Below, in pieces: positions 1-7,260 of a DNA stretch of 8,435 nucleotides; the first letter of the stretch is position 1; each line of letters begins with the position of its first letter. A program made the position numbers and the translations under genes. The notes beneath the pieces are model-generated. The model was given only the letters and a program-made list of their open reading frames with translations, was not told the DNA's origin and did no database searches. Origin of the DNA: JAFGPL01 sp046485045 (GTDB lineage: Bacteria > Bacteroidota > Bacteroidia > Bacteroidales > UBA10428); assembly GCA_046485045.1 (NCBI GenBank), contig JAWOHT010000050.1:1-8435 (forward strand), given 5' to 3'.

Positions 1-684
1 TATGGCGAGTCGGCAATTATCGCGCATATCTACACCGAACGATTTGGCCGGCAATCATGTATTGTTAATTATTCCAAAAGCGGAAAATCTTCTATAAAAC
101 CGAGGAGTTTTCTGCCCCTTTCACTGGTTGATCTTGAGATATACTTTAAAGAGGGTAAAGAGGTTCACCGGATAAGGGAGGTAGGCAATAACATGCCGTT
201 ATTAAATATACAGCAGGAGATATACAAGAGTACCATTGCAATTTTTATAGCAGAGTTGCTCTATAAGACATTGCACGAAGCAGAATCAAACCCTCAAATG
301 TTTGAATTCCTGTACCATGCTATTCAATATCTTGATGCAATGAGTGAAAATGTGAGTAATTTTCATGTAATGTTTCTGGTACAATACACCAAATTCCTGG
401 GGATTTTTCCTAAATTCGGGTTAAATCTTTTATTTAATATAGAACATAATGAGCGCTCATTTTCATATGTTAATGATTTTGAATTTTTCGCAAACCTTCC
501 CAAAGAAGCATTGAACGCGCTTAAAGAATTCAGTTCCGGGTCTTTTCAGGACATGCGTGTGATAAAAATAAATTACGAAACAAGGATGTTATTGCTTGAA
601 AAAGTTCTGGATTTCTACAAAATGCATTTTGAAAACATCGGACAGATTAATTCACTTCAAGTAATGAAAGAGGTATTTCATTAA
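1..684 (+). CDS. recO: DNA repair protein RecO, 5' end cut by window edge
   Basis: RecO helps RecF and RecR load RecA onto SSB-coated single-stranded DNA in gap repair and recombination, and it also anneals complementary strands. The open frame runs from base 1 to a TAA at 682-684, giving 227 visible residues. It opens with YGESAIIAHIYTERFG, the typical early part of the RecO N-terminal OB fold (usually 'K..+Y.E...I...YT...G'), so about 15 residues including the start are missing. The first visible Met (base 193) is internal, and the reading frame continues upstream of it. The C-terminal part (from about residue 80) is the helical RecO domain, with the recognisable stretch VQYTKFLGIFPKFG. Apart from one Cys in the OB fold there are no cysteines, so the zinc-finger found in some RecO proteins is absent. 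Family identity is by motif recognition and is fairly sure. Confidence 0.87.
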   Translation, partial: YGESAIIAHIYTERFGRQSCIVNYSKSGKSSIKPRSFLPLSLVDLEIYFKEGKEVHRIREVGNNMPLLNIQQEIYKSTIAIFIAELLYKTLHEAESNPQMFEFLYHAIQYLDAMSENVSNFHVMFLVQYTKFLGIFPKFGLNLLFNIEHNERSFSYVNDFEFFANLPKEALNALKEFSSGSFQDMRVIKINYETRMLLLEKVLDFYKMHFENIGQINSLQVMKEVFH

Positions 685-699
685 AATTATTTGTAAATC

Positions 700-726
700 A
701 AATATTTAAAAATATTTCATTTTTTT
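700..726 (+). terminator. Possible AT-only terminator after recO
   Basis: Sixteen bases after the recO stop there is a perfect 8-bp dyad, AAATATTT (700-707) and AAATATTT (710-717), with a 2-nt spacer, followed by CA and seven Ts (720-726). A hairpin followed by a T tract is the shape of an intrinsic terminator for the plus strand. The stem is entirely A/T and the loop is too short to close without opening a pair, so it would be weak. It overlaps the end of the convergent minus-strand gene. Chance occurrence in AT-rich spacer is a real alternative. Confidence 0.3.
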
Positions 727-920
727 ACACCAAACCGCACAGTTTTATTCTCTATCATGTCTTGAAGCTGCGAGAGCAATGCCTGTTCGTGTTTATCAAT
801 TACCCCATCTTCGGTTGCCAGGTGTATAATCACATCGTATTCATCACGGGTTATTATATGATCATCAATGGCTTTGACGATCATTTCCTTTAGTTTTTGC
901 GAACTTTTACTTACATGCAT
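717..920 (-). CDS. Small conserved-looking protein with two acidic helix-turn repeats (unknown function)
   Basis: A 67-residue product from ATG (918-920) to TGA (717-719). I do not recognise a named family. The sequence is predicted mostly helical and soluble, with no signal peptide, membrane segment or cysteine. It contains two copies of a D-x-x-I-x-x-x-E pattern 18 residues apart: DHIITRDE (20-27) and DGVIDKHE (38-45). The DGxID..E pattern recalls the short acidic turns between helices in TerB-like folds, but the protein is about half a TerB domain, so this is only a resemblance. It starts 23 bp after the stop of the large acyl-ligase fusion on the same strand and has no obvious promoter of its own, so it is probably co-transcribed with it. 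No Shine-Dalgarno is visible, as for most starts here. Coding status is supported by length, position and the sensible protein composition. Confidence 0.68.
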   Translation of the reverse strand: MHVSKSSQKLKEMIVKAIDDHIITRDEYDVIIHLATEDGVIDKHEQALLSQLQDMIENKTVRFGVKK

Positions 921-943
921 GCAGTATATTTTTTAAAAGTTAA

Positions 944-3406
944 TTATTTAATATTTTTCGAAATATGCCCGAAGACAATACTGGTAAGCGATTCATAAGT
1001 ATGGTTCTCCGGATAGACCGGTTGTAAAACCTTTATGGTAATCTTTGATAACGGCTTTGGAAACCACGAACCAGAAGGCAATGCCCTGTATGAACCATCT
1101 ATAACAACAGGCACTACCGGTATATTCAACTCCTGACTAAGTATGGCAAATGTTTTTTTAAACTGCCCGAGGGTGCCGTCAATAGTCCTGGTTCCTTCGG
1201 GAAAAATAATCACATTTTTTCCTTTATTAAGAACGGCAGCGAGTTTTTGTATTGATTCTTTTAAATCTTTATTAATATCCATAATAATGATGTTATTCCA
1301 TTTAGCAAACGACTTAAGCAAGCGTGTCCTGAAATGCTTTTCTTTTGCATAGAAATAGGTTTTGTTCATTAGTTTGTTTTTAAAAATGGCATTCAGAAAA
1401 AATCCGTCGAAGAAACTCTGATGGTTTGGTGCAATAATGCAAGGGCCATCAGGCAGGTTGGTTAAACCTTCTGTTCTGATACGGAAATATGTCTTAAGGA
1501 ATACCCTGGCAAAATATCTCGAAAAGGTACTTGTAAAACCTGAAGAAGGCAAATGAATATGAAAGGGTGATTTAAGTATATCTGACCATATAATATGCTC
1601 CATTACAAGCTTAGAACGGTTATGCCTGATATGTTCAGCAAGTTTCAGCACAGATTCAAAACGCGAGAATTCGTTTTCGTTGATATTTAAACCAAAAGAC
1701 GTGTTGACAAATACCGATAAACTAACCAGTCCCAGGGAATCAATTGCCAGGTCTAATTCAAGATGATCGTAAGGAGATACCTGTTTACCAAGCTGGTCTT
1801 CAAGAAATTTTTCAAGCATGGTGTATTCCTGGAAAGGTTCGAAGGTGACATCATTTTTTCTGGATTTTAAATGCTGGCTGTACTTTTCGAGTTTGAAACG
1901 CTGTATTTTACCGAGCCTTGTTTTGGGCAGCTCTTCATTTACAAGTGCGAAGCCCAGTATTTTTTTGTATGGCGATACCTGTGTGTTATAATAATCAATC
2001 ACTTTCCATTTAAAGTAATGATTGATATTATCGATATGTTGTTGTTTTAACCAATTGAAATCCGGATAGATAACAGTCTGTAGTGTGTCATTTACCGCAT
2101 ATACCCCTGCTTCTTTAATGCCACCTGCTATACTGAGCAATTTTCTTTCAACTTCTTCGGGATTTATGTTTTTCCCGTTAGACAATATGATAAGTTCTTT
2201 CTTACGGCCTGTAATATAGAGATATCCATCGTTGTCTATATATCCCAGGTCACCGGTGTATAGCCAGCCATTTTTTAGTACCTCGCTGGTCTCCAAAGGT
2301 TTGTTATAGTATCCTTGGGTTATGTTTTTGCCCTTTACCACAACTTCACCATCACGTATTTCAATGATAACACCGGGAAGAGGCTCACCCACCGAGCCGG
2401 GTTTAACCTTCGAAGGGCGGCTGAAAGTAATCATGGGGGCGGCTTCGCTCATGCCGAAACCTTCGAGTATTTCAAACCCCAGTGTTTTGAAATCCTGTAC
2501 CACCTGTTTATCAATGGCTGCGCCACCGCTGACCATGTACCTGATATTTCCGCCAAATTTTTTATGTACCGTTTTAAACAATGTCCTGGAAAATTTAAAT
2601 GAGTTAACCATGCGGGCAACTGAAAACATAAGTCGCGGAAGCAGGCCCGCGTTTATTTTGTCCATTATCCCTTTTCTTATGACATTGTAAAGCCGGGGAA
2701 CACCAACAATAATCGAAATGCTGTTTTCCTGCAGTGTTCTGATAATATCTTCAGATGCGGCGGAGGGCGACATTGCTGCGGTACAACCTGCATAAAACGG
2801 AAGAACAACGGTTCCCATTAAAGGCAGGATATGATGCAGGGGAAGAAGTATCAGCACATTTTCTTTTTCGGTATAGATAGGCACAATATCCGAAACCGCG
2901 GTTAAATTAAGCATCAGGTTTTCGAACGAGAGAATTACACCCTTGGGGTTGCCTGTGGTGCCCGATGTGTAAACGATTAAGGCGATATCTGATAGTTCGG
3001 GAAATTCGAAACCGAGAACTGTATCATTTACAGTTAGATCAGCAATACCTTTTTCTTCGAATATCAATACATCAGGATAAAATCCGGCAATATTAATTGC
3101 AGAAGAAAGAGCCTCCTTTTTAGCTGCCGAACAGAATACAATTTCAGGCTTTGAGTCGCTGAGGATATAGGCCAGTTCATCTGCGGCTGACATTGCATCA
3201 ACCGGTACGACAATTGCATGGTTTTTCCATGCGGCATAGAGCGCGAAAACCCATTCAGGCCTGTTTTCTGAGAAGATCAGGACTTTTTGCCCCGGGTTAC
3301 CGGAGAAAAACGATGCATAATGATTTATCTGAGTTAATAGTTGTGGATATGTAAAAGAAAAACCTTTTCCTCTGAAAGCAATTTTATTAATATTTTTTAT
3401 AAGCAT
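944..3406 (-). CDS. Three-domain fusion: AMP-dependent acyl-CoA/acyl-ACP synthetase - acyl carrier protein - PlsC-type acyltransferase
   Basis: An 820-residue protein (counted from ATG at 3404-3406) with three fused domains. Residues ~1-515 form an ANL adenylating enzyme. It has the phosphate loop YTSGTTGNPKG (146-156), GFGMSEAAP (316-324), TGDLG (384-388), the hinge region TGRKKELI (399-406), and the C-terminal catalytic Lys at 500 in RLGKIQR. Residues ~525-595 are an acyl-carrier domain with phosphopantetheine Ser 557 in IDSLGL. Residues ~630-815 are a PlsC/LPLAT acyltransferase with NHQSFFD (His 662, Asp 667) and FPEGTR (735-740). By family knowledge, the ligase activates a fatty acid as acyl-AMP, the carrier domain can hold it as a thioester, and the PlsC domain can pass it to a (lyso)phospholipid, so the chain is plausibly fatty-acid salvage or lysophospholipid repair at the inner membrane. 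The actual substrate is inferred. E. coli Aas has the opposite domain order and no carrier domain. An in-frame TTG at 3425-3427 would add 7 residues, but it overlaps a likely -10-type promoter element, so the ATG is preferred. Confidence 0.93.
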   Translation of the reverse strand: MLIKNINKIAFRGKGFSFTYPQLLTQINHYASFFSGNPGQKVLIFSENRPEWVFALYAAWKNHAIVVPVDAMSAADELAYILSDSKPEIVFCSAAKKEALSSAINIAGFYPDVLIFEEKGIADLTVNDTVLGFEFPELSDIALIVYTSGTTGNPKGVILSFENLMLNLTAVSDIVPIYTEKENVLILLPLHHILPLMGTVVLPFYAGCTAAMSPSAASEDIIRTLQENSISIIVGVPRLYNVIRKGIMDKINAGLLPRLMFSVARMVNSFKFSRTLFKTVHKKFGGNIRYMVSGGAAIDKQVVQDFKTLGFEILEGFGMSEAAPMITFSRPSKVKPGSVGEPLPGVIIEIRDGEVVVKGKNITQGYYNKPLETSEVLKNGWLYTGDLGYIDNDGYLYITGRKKELIILSNGKNINPEEVERKLLSIAGGIKEAGVYAVNDTLQTVIYPDFNWLKQQHIDNINHYFKWKVIDYYNTQVSPYKKILGFALVNEELPKTRLGKIQRFKLEKYSQHLKSRKNDVTFEPFQEYTMLEKFLEDQLGKQVSPYDHLELDLAIDSLGLVSLSVFVNTSFGLNINENEFSRFESVLKLAEHIRHNRSKLVMEHIIWSDILKSPFHIHLPSSGFTSTFSRYFARVFLKTYFRIRTEGLTNLPDGPCIIAPNHQSFFDGFFLNAIFKNKLMNKTYFYAKEKHFRTRLLKSFAKWNNIIIMDINKDLKESIQKLAAVLNKGKNVIIFPEGTRTIDGTLGQFKKTFAILSQELNIPVVPVVIDGSYRALPSGSWFPKPLSKITIKVLQPVYPENHTYESLTSIVFGHISKNIK

Positions 3407-3424
3407 GATATAATTATTTGGTGG

Positions 3425-3432
3425 CAAAATTA
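3425..3432 (-). promoter_or_regulatory. Candidate Bacteroidota -7 promoter element for the acyl-ligase fusion
   Basis: Read on the minus strand this is TAATTTTG, an exact match to the Bacteroidota sigma-ABfr -7 consensus TAnnTTTG. It ends 18 nt before the preferred ATG (3406), so transcription would begin roughly 8-14 nt upstream of that codon. No clear TTTG -33 element is present at the usual distance; the nearest resemblance is a TTTA at somewhat short spacing. An 8-mer with six fixed bases can occur by chance in AT-rich DNA, so confidence is moderate to low. Confidence 0.35.
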
Positions 3433-3459
3433 TGAATTTTACCGATATAAATTGATAAT

Positions 3460-3491
3460 CCTGTAATATCAGTTAAACTAACAGTTACAGG
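3460..3491. repeat. Imperfect dyad in the spacer between the M3 peptidase and the acyl-ligase genes
   Basis: The outer arms CCTGTAA (3460-3466) and TTACAGG (3485-3491) are perfect inverted repeats. Inside them GTTA (3472-3475) and TAAC (3479-3482) form a second small stem. The dyad lies 42 bp past the peptidase stop and about 30 bp upstream of the candidate promoter of the next gene. There is no T tract on the minus-strand exit side, so it is not a convincing intrinsic terminator. It could be an operator or a processing/stability hairpin; nothing decides between these. Confidence 0.35.
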
Positions 3492-3533
3492 TCATTATCT
3501 TTATAAGCAGTTGAAAATGAGATATTAAGAAAA

Positions 3534-5648
3534 TTATATTAACCCACGGCTTTTTAAAAGTGGCTCCAGAACCGGTTTTCTGCCACGAAACTTAATGTAC
3601 AGCTCCATTGGATCTAAGCTACCGCCGCTGGAAAGAATAAATTCCCTGAAGGCACTGGCCGTGGCTTTGTCAAACAAACCTTTTTCTAAAAATGCCGCGA
3701 AGGCATCTTTATCGAGGATTTCTGCCCACAGGTAGCTGTAATATCCTGCTGAATAACCGCTTGACCAGATATGTTTAAAATAGGTACTTCTGTAACGCGG
3801 CACGATCTCGGGTATAAGGCCTATGCTTTGCAGGTATTCATTTTCAAAACGCCTTATATCAAGCTTCTCTTTTTGGGTAAGCATATGGAAATTCATGTCA
3901 AGGTAAGAGGCGGCAACGTATTCAACCGTGGCAAAGCCCTGGTTAAAAAATTCTGCCTGCTGCATCTTTTCAATGAGTTCGTCAGGAATAATTTCACCGG
4001 TTTTATAATGACGGGCGTACATTTGCAGCACCTCTTTGCGGGTGGCCCAGTTCTCCAATATCTGTGATGGTAGTTCAACGAAGTCGCGTTTGACAGAAGT
4101 TCCGGAAATACTTTTATAGGTAACATCTGAAAAGAGATTATGTAATCCGTGGCCAAATTCATGAAACAGGGTAAGTGCTTCATCGAGCGACAATAAAACC
4201 GGGCTGTCGCCGGCAGCATTGGCAAAATTGGTGACAATGGTTACCACTGGTCTTACTTCGCCTTTTTCGGTAAGGTATTGGTCTCGATAAGAGCCGCACC
4301 ATGCCCCCTGTGCTTTGGTAGGCCGGGTAAAATAGTCCATGTATAATATTCCAAGGTGCGACCCGTCGGCATCGGTTACTTCAAAAACTTCTGCAAGTGG
4401 GTGTGGTTTGGGGAAATCATCGCCGATTCTTTTAAAATCACAGCCAAACAGCTTTTTACTAACAGCGAAAACCCCGTTTACAACATTGTTTAACTCAAAG
4501 TAAGGCCTTATTTCGTTTTCATCGAGGTTATATTTTTGCTTTCTGAGTTTTTCGGCATAATACCACCAGTCTTCAGCGGCAAGACTGAAATTTCCGCCTT
4601 CGGCATCAACAATGGCCTGCATTTCGTCTCTTTCTTTTTTAGCCAACAGAATAGCTTTTTCCCAAACCTTGTCTAAAAGGTCATAAACCTCGGCAGGTGT
4701 TTTGGCCATTTGGTCGTCTAACTGGTAGGCAGCAAAAGACGGGAAACCCAAAAGGTTTGCTTTTTCTACCCGGAGGTTCGCAATTTCAGCAATAATCTCT
4801 TTGTTATCGTATTCGTTATTATTGTCGCCCCTGTTGCAATATGCACTGTAGATTTTTTTCCTGAGTTCTTTGTGCTGCGAGTATTGCAGAAAAGGAATCA
4901 TACTGGGCTTGTGGGTGGTGAAAACCCATTTTCCCTCCAGATTGGTTTCTTTGGCAGCCGAAGCGGCATTGGCGATTAAATCATCGGGGAGACCGGCCAG
5001 ATGATCCTGGTTCTCGATAACCAGTTTATAATCATTGGTTTCTGCGAGCAGGTTTTTATCGAACAGGGTTGTTAGTTCTGTGAGGCGAAGATTAATTTCT
5101 CTCAGGCGTTCTTTCTCTTTATCGGGAAGACTCACGCCGTTTCTTAAAAACAACTTGTAATATTTGTTGAGCAGGCTGAGTTGTTCGGAGTTTAAATCAT
5201 AAGAACCACGGTTTTCATACACTTGTTTTACTCTTTCGAAGAGTTTGCTGTTCATGGCGATATCATCGGAATGTTGTGATAATTTAGCCCGCATGTCGCC
5301 CGAAATTGCCTGTATTTCGTCTGTGCCGTCGGCGCTGTAAAGGCCGAAAAACACTGCCGACACATTGTCGAGCATCTGGCCCGAAAGTTCCAGTGCTTTC
5401 AAAGTGTTGTCGAATGTTGGAGATTCAGGGTTAGCAATAATAGACTCTATTTCAAGTTTATTGGCTGCAATTGCGCTGTCGAGGGCCGGCAGATAATGCT
5501 CTGCCCTGATTGCATCAAAAGGAGGGACGCCAAACGGTGTTTTAAACACGCTTAAAAGGGGATTTGCCATATCTTTATTTACTGTTTTGCACGCTGTAGC
5601 CAATACTGCAAGTATGCAAATATTTAAAATATTCAGGTATCTTTTCAT
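3534..5648 (-). CDS. dcp: M3-family zinc metallopeptidase (peptidyl-dipeptidase Dcp / oligopeptidase A type), predicted lipoprotein
   Basis: A 704-residue thimet-family (M3A) metallopeptidase, close to the usual ~680-710 residues. The zinc site HEFGH is at 496-500 (ligands His 496 and His 500, catalytic Glu 497). The third ligand is probably Glu 525 in FVELPSQ. The substrate-binding Gly/Tyr-rich stretch GYSAGYYSYLW is at 631-641, as in E. coli Dcp. These enzymes trim short peptides; Dcp removes C-terminal dipeptides, while oligopeptidase A cuts internally. Specificity between the two cannot be read here, so the symbol is by best resemblance. The N-terminus, MKRYLNILNI followed by a hydrophobic run ending LATAC, is a type II signal peptide with lipidated Cys 20, so the mature enzyme is probably a periplasmic or outer-membrane lipoprotein. 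The residues after Cys 20 (KTVNKD) do not show a clear surface-export signal. Start: ATG at 5646-5648 in an A/T-rich leader without Shine-Dalgarno. Confidence 0.93.
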   Translation of the reverse strand: MKRYLNILNICILAVLATACKTVNKDMANPLLSVFKTPFGVPPFDAIRAEHYLPALDSAIAANKLEIESIIANPESPTFDNTLKALELSGQMLDNVSAVFFGLYSADGTDEIQAISGDMRAKLSQHSDDIAMNSKLFERVKQVYENRGSYDLNSEQLSLLNKYYKLFLRNGVSLPDKEKERLREINLRLTELTTLFDKNLLAETNDYKLVIENQDHLAGLPDDLIANAASAAKETNLEGKWVFTTHKPSMIPFLQYSQHKELRKKIYSAYCNRGDNNNEYDNKEIIAEIANLRVEKANLLGFPSFAAYQLDDQMAKTPAEVYDLLDKVWEKAILLAKKERDEMQAIVDAEGGNFSLAAEDWWYYAEKLRKQKYNLDENEIRPYFELNNVVNGVFAVSKKLFGCDFKRIGDDFPKPHPLAEVFEVTDADGSHLGILYMDYFTRPTKAQGAWCGSYRDQYLTEKGEVRPVVTIVTNFANAAGDSPVLLSLDEALTLFHEFGHGLHNLFSDVTYKSISGTSVKRDFVELPSQILENWATRKEVLQMYARHYKTGEIIPDELIEKMQQAEFFNQGFATVEYVAASYLDMNFHMLTQKEKLDIRRFENEYLQSIGLIPEIVPRYRSTYFKHIWSSGYSAGYYSYLWAEILDKDAFAAFLEKGLFDKATASAFREFILSSGGSLDPMELYIKFRGRKPVLEPLLKSRGLI

Positions 5649-5956
5649 TTTAAATTTAAATTAATGCGTTAAAATAATTCATTTTAACCATTTAGAAGAT
5701 GATTTATATCAAGTTATATACTTATTCGAAAGAAATGACCGGGATTTAGCAGTCGTTCACACTTATAAACCTGGAACTGAGTAGAGAGAAGAATCGTGTT
5801 TTGTCGCGAGAGATACAGACATAGTTCCGCAATACTGGACGTTTCATAACCGCGACCATTTAGGCGTCATGCAAAAAAATCATGATATGGAAACCGTTGA
5901 TAACTAAAAAGTATTTAAAACTTATGTAAAAATGACTTTTTGACTATTTTTGTCTC
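5649..5956. other. 308-bp divergent intergenic region; left flank of the methyltransferase/nuclease pair
   Basis: This gap lies between divergently read genes. It is AT-rich at both ends, with a more GC-balanced core at about 5735-5870 that matches no RNA gene or coding region I can name. The longest minus-strand ATG frame in the core (5746-5847) is only 33 codons and resembles nothing known to me. There is an 8-bp palindrome ATCATGAT at 5879-5886. No clear TAnnTTTG element is visible for the leftward peptidase gene. The 9-mer GTTTCATAA (5841-5849) recurs at 8155-8163 on the other side of the plus-strand gene pair. Confidence 0.5.
5945..5952 (+). promoter_or_regulatory. Candidate -7 promoter element immediately before the methyltransferase start
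   Basis: TATTTTTG matches the Bacteroidota -7 consensus TAnnTTTG exactly. It ends only 4 bases before the ATG at 5957, so the expected transcription start would fall at or just inside the start codon. That implies a leaderless mRNA, a downstream start such as Met 31, or a chance match. No TTTG -33 element is seen at the normal spacing. Confidence 0.27.
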
Positions 5957-7258
5957 ATGGGTTATGAAGTAAACAATTTACAATTAGACCTTTTTCCTGA
6001 GGTCCTGAAAATAGAACAAAATTATTCAGCAACTTTTGCTGACAATATGAGTTTGCCGATACATAAGTGGTACCGGTACACAGCTGGTTTTTCGGCAGTT
6101 TGGGCTAACCAGCTCATACGACAAGAAAAAGAAAATGGTAGAGTGAGAATAATAGACCCATTTGCTGGTTCTGGGACAGTTTTATTGGAAAGCGAATTTG
6201 AGGGTTTAGAGTCAATTGGAATTGAAGCTCATCCCTATATTTATAAAATTGCAAAAGCAAAATTGTTGTGGAATTATCCTTGCGAAAAGTTTAAAGAAGG
6301 AGCATTATCTCTGCTGGTAAAAGCTAAAACGAAAGAAATAACTAAAACGGAATATCCCAAACTAATTATGAGTTGTTTTCCAGTTGAAACAATTCAGAAA
6401 TTGGAAGCCCTTAAACAAACATGGCTTGAGTTAGATCAAGACGAAGAAATACTTGATTTTAATTGGTTTATAATTACTTCAATCTTGCGGTCAACTTCTC
6501 CTGTGGGTACAGCGCAATGGCAATACATACAACCAAATAAAACAAAATCAACTGTTATAGATCCTTTTATAGCATTTGAAAAAAAGGTTTACGACATGTA
6601 TTCTGACATGAAACGTCTGCAAAATCGAAATATAAATGTTGCTGATTCCATCATTTTTAATGAAGATGCCAGGAATATAAAATCAATACCTGATGGATGG
6701 GGTGATTTAGTTATTACATCCCCTCCATATGCAAACAATTATGATTATGCTGATGCAACACGTTTAGAAATGACATTTTGGGGAGACATTACAGGATGGG
6801 CAGACCTACAAGAAAATGTACGTAAAAATCTTGTGAGAGCATGTACCCAGCATGTTTCAAAACTTGGCGATGAAATAGACAAAATTTTATCAAATAAAAA
6901 ATTATCATCAATTCACTCTGAACTCATCGAGGTATATTCAAAGCTTAAAGATGAAAGACTAAAACATGGAGGCAAAAAAAATTATCACTTAATGATTGCT
7001 GCTTACTTTAGTGACCTTGCTGATGTATTTCATTCTCTGCGAAGAACTACAAGTGATGGGTGTTTAATGTGTTTTGTTATTGGAGACTCTGCTCCTTATG
7101 GAATTTATGTTCCGGTTGATAAATGGTTAGGAGAATTAGCAATTGCGGCCGGATTTAAAAGTTACTCATTTGAGAAATTGAGAGACCGTAACACAAAATG
7201 GAAAAACAGAAAGCATACTGTTCCTTTGCACGAAGGAAGATTATGGATTAAAGGATAA
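5957..7258 (+). CDS. DNA methyltransferase of the N4-cytosine/N6-adenine superfamily (modification enzyme)
   Basis: A 433-residue S-adenosylmethionine-dependent DNA amino-methyltransferase. The SAM-binding motif I is DPFAGSGT (67-74), followed by GIEAHPYIYKIAKAK, where Glu 90 is a good candidate for the ribose-binding acidic residue. Catalytic motif IV is TSPPY (254-258) followed by ANNYDYADATRLE. SPPY-type motifs are mostly seen in N4-cytosine enzymes, while N6-adenine enzymes usually have DPPY or NPPY, so N4-methylcytosine is the better guess. Motif I precedes motif IV by about 185 residues. That order excludes the beta class and leaves a long helical insert (~110-240) that could hold target recognition. 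The C-terminus ends in HTVPLHEGRLWI. There is no helicase or nuclease domain, and the length suits a stand-alone type II modification enzyme. The next gene starts 2 bp later and looks like the partner nuclease. The gene is AT-richer than the minus-strand genes to its left, which suggests horizontal acquisition. Target sequence unknown. Confidence 0.88.
   Translation: MGYEVNNLQLDLFPEVLKIEQNYSATFADNMSLPIHKWYRYTAGFSAVWANQLIRQEKENGRVRIIDPFAGSGTVLLESEFEGLESIGIEAHPYIYKIAKAKLLWNYPCEKFKEGALSLLVKAKTKEITKTEYPKLIMSCFPVETIQKLEALKQTWLELDQDEEILDFNWFIITSILRSTSPVGTAQWQYIQPNKTKSTVIDPFIAFEKKVYDMYSDMKRLQNRNINVADSIIFNEDARNIKSIPDGWGDLVITSPPYANNYDYADATRLEMTFWGDITGWADLQENVRKNLVRACTQHVSKLGDEIDKILSNKKLSSIHSELIEVYSKLKDERLKHGGKKNYHLMIAAYFSDLADVFHSLRRTTSDGCLMCFVIGDSAPYGIYVPVDKWLGELAIAAGFKSYSFEKLRDRNTKWKNRKHTVPLHEGRLWIKG
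7250..7255 (+). promoter_or_regulatory. Shine-Dalgarno-like site for the nuclease gene, inside the methyltransferase 3' end
   Basis: AAAGGA ends 5 nt before the ATG at 7261 and is embedded in the last codons of the methyltransferase (stop TAA at 7256-7258). It is the only start in the window with a recognisable purine-rich ribosome site. Together with the 2-bp gap it suggests that the nuclease is translated from the same transcript, partly by termination-reinitiation. Confidence 0.45.
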
Positions 7259-7260
7259 AT

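Noticed and set aside
2315..2690. Two overlapping plus-strand open frames (95 and 122 codons) opposite the acyl-ligase gene
   Set aside because: Antisense shadows of the conserved adenylation domain; no promoter, leader or recognisable domain.
3893..4237. 114-codon minus-strand open frame inside the M3 peptidase gene
   Set aside because: It lies wholly within the peptidase coding region, across the zinc-site segment, in another frame. The residue composition is unlike a real protein and the peptidase frame has all its motifs.
5746..5847. 33-codon minus-strand ORF in the divergent gap
   Set aside because: No Shine-Dalgarno, promoter or known resemblance; a length expected by chance in a GC-balanced patch. 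Kept only as a possibility in the island finding.
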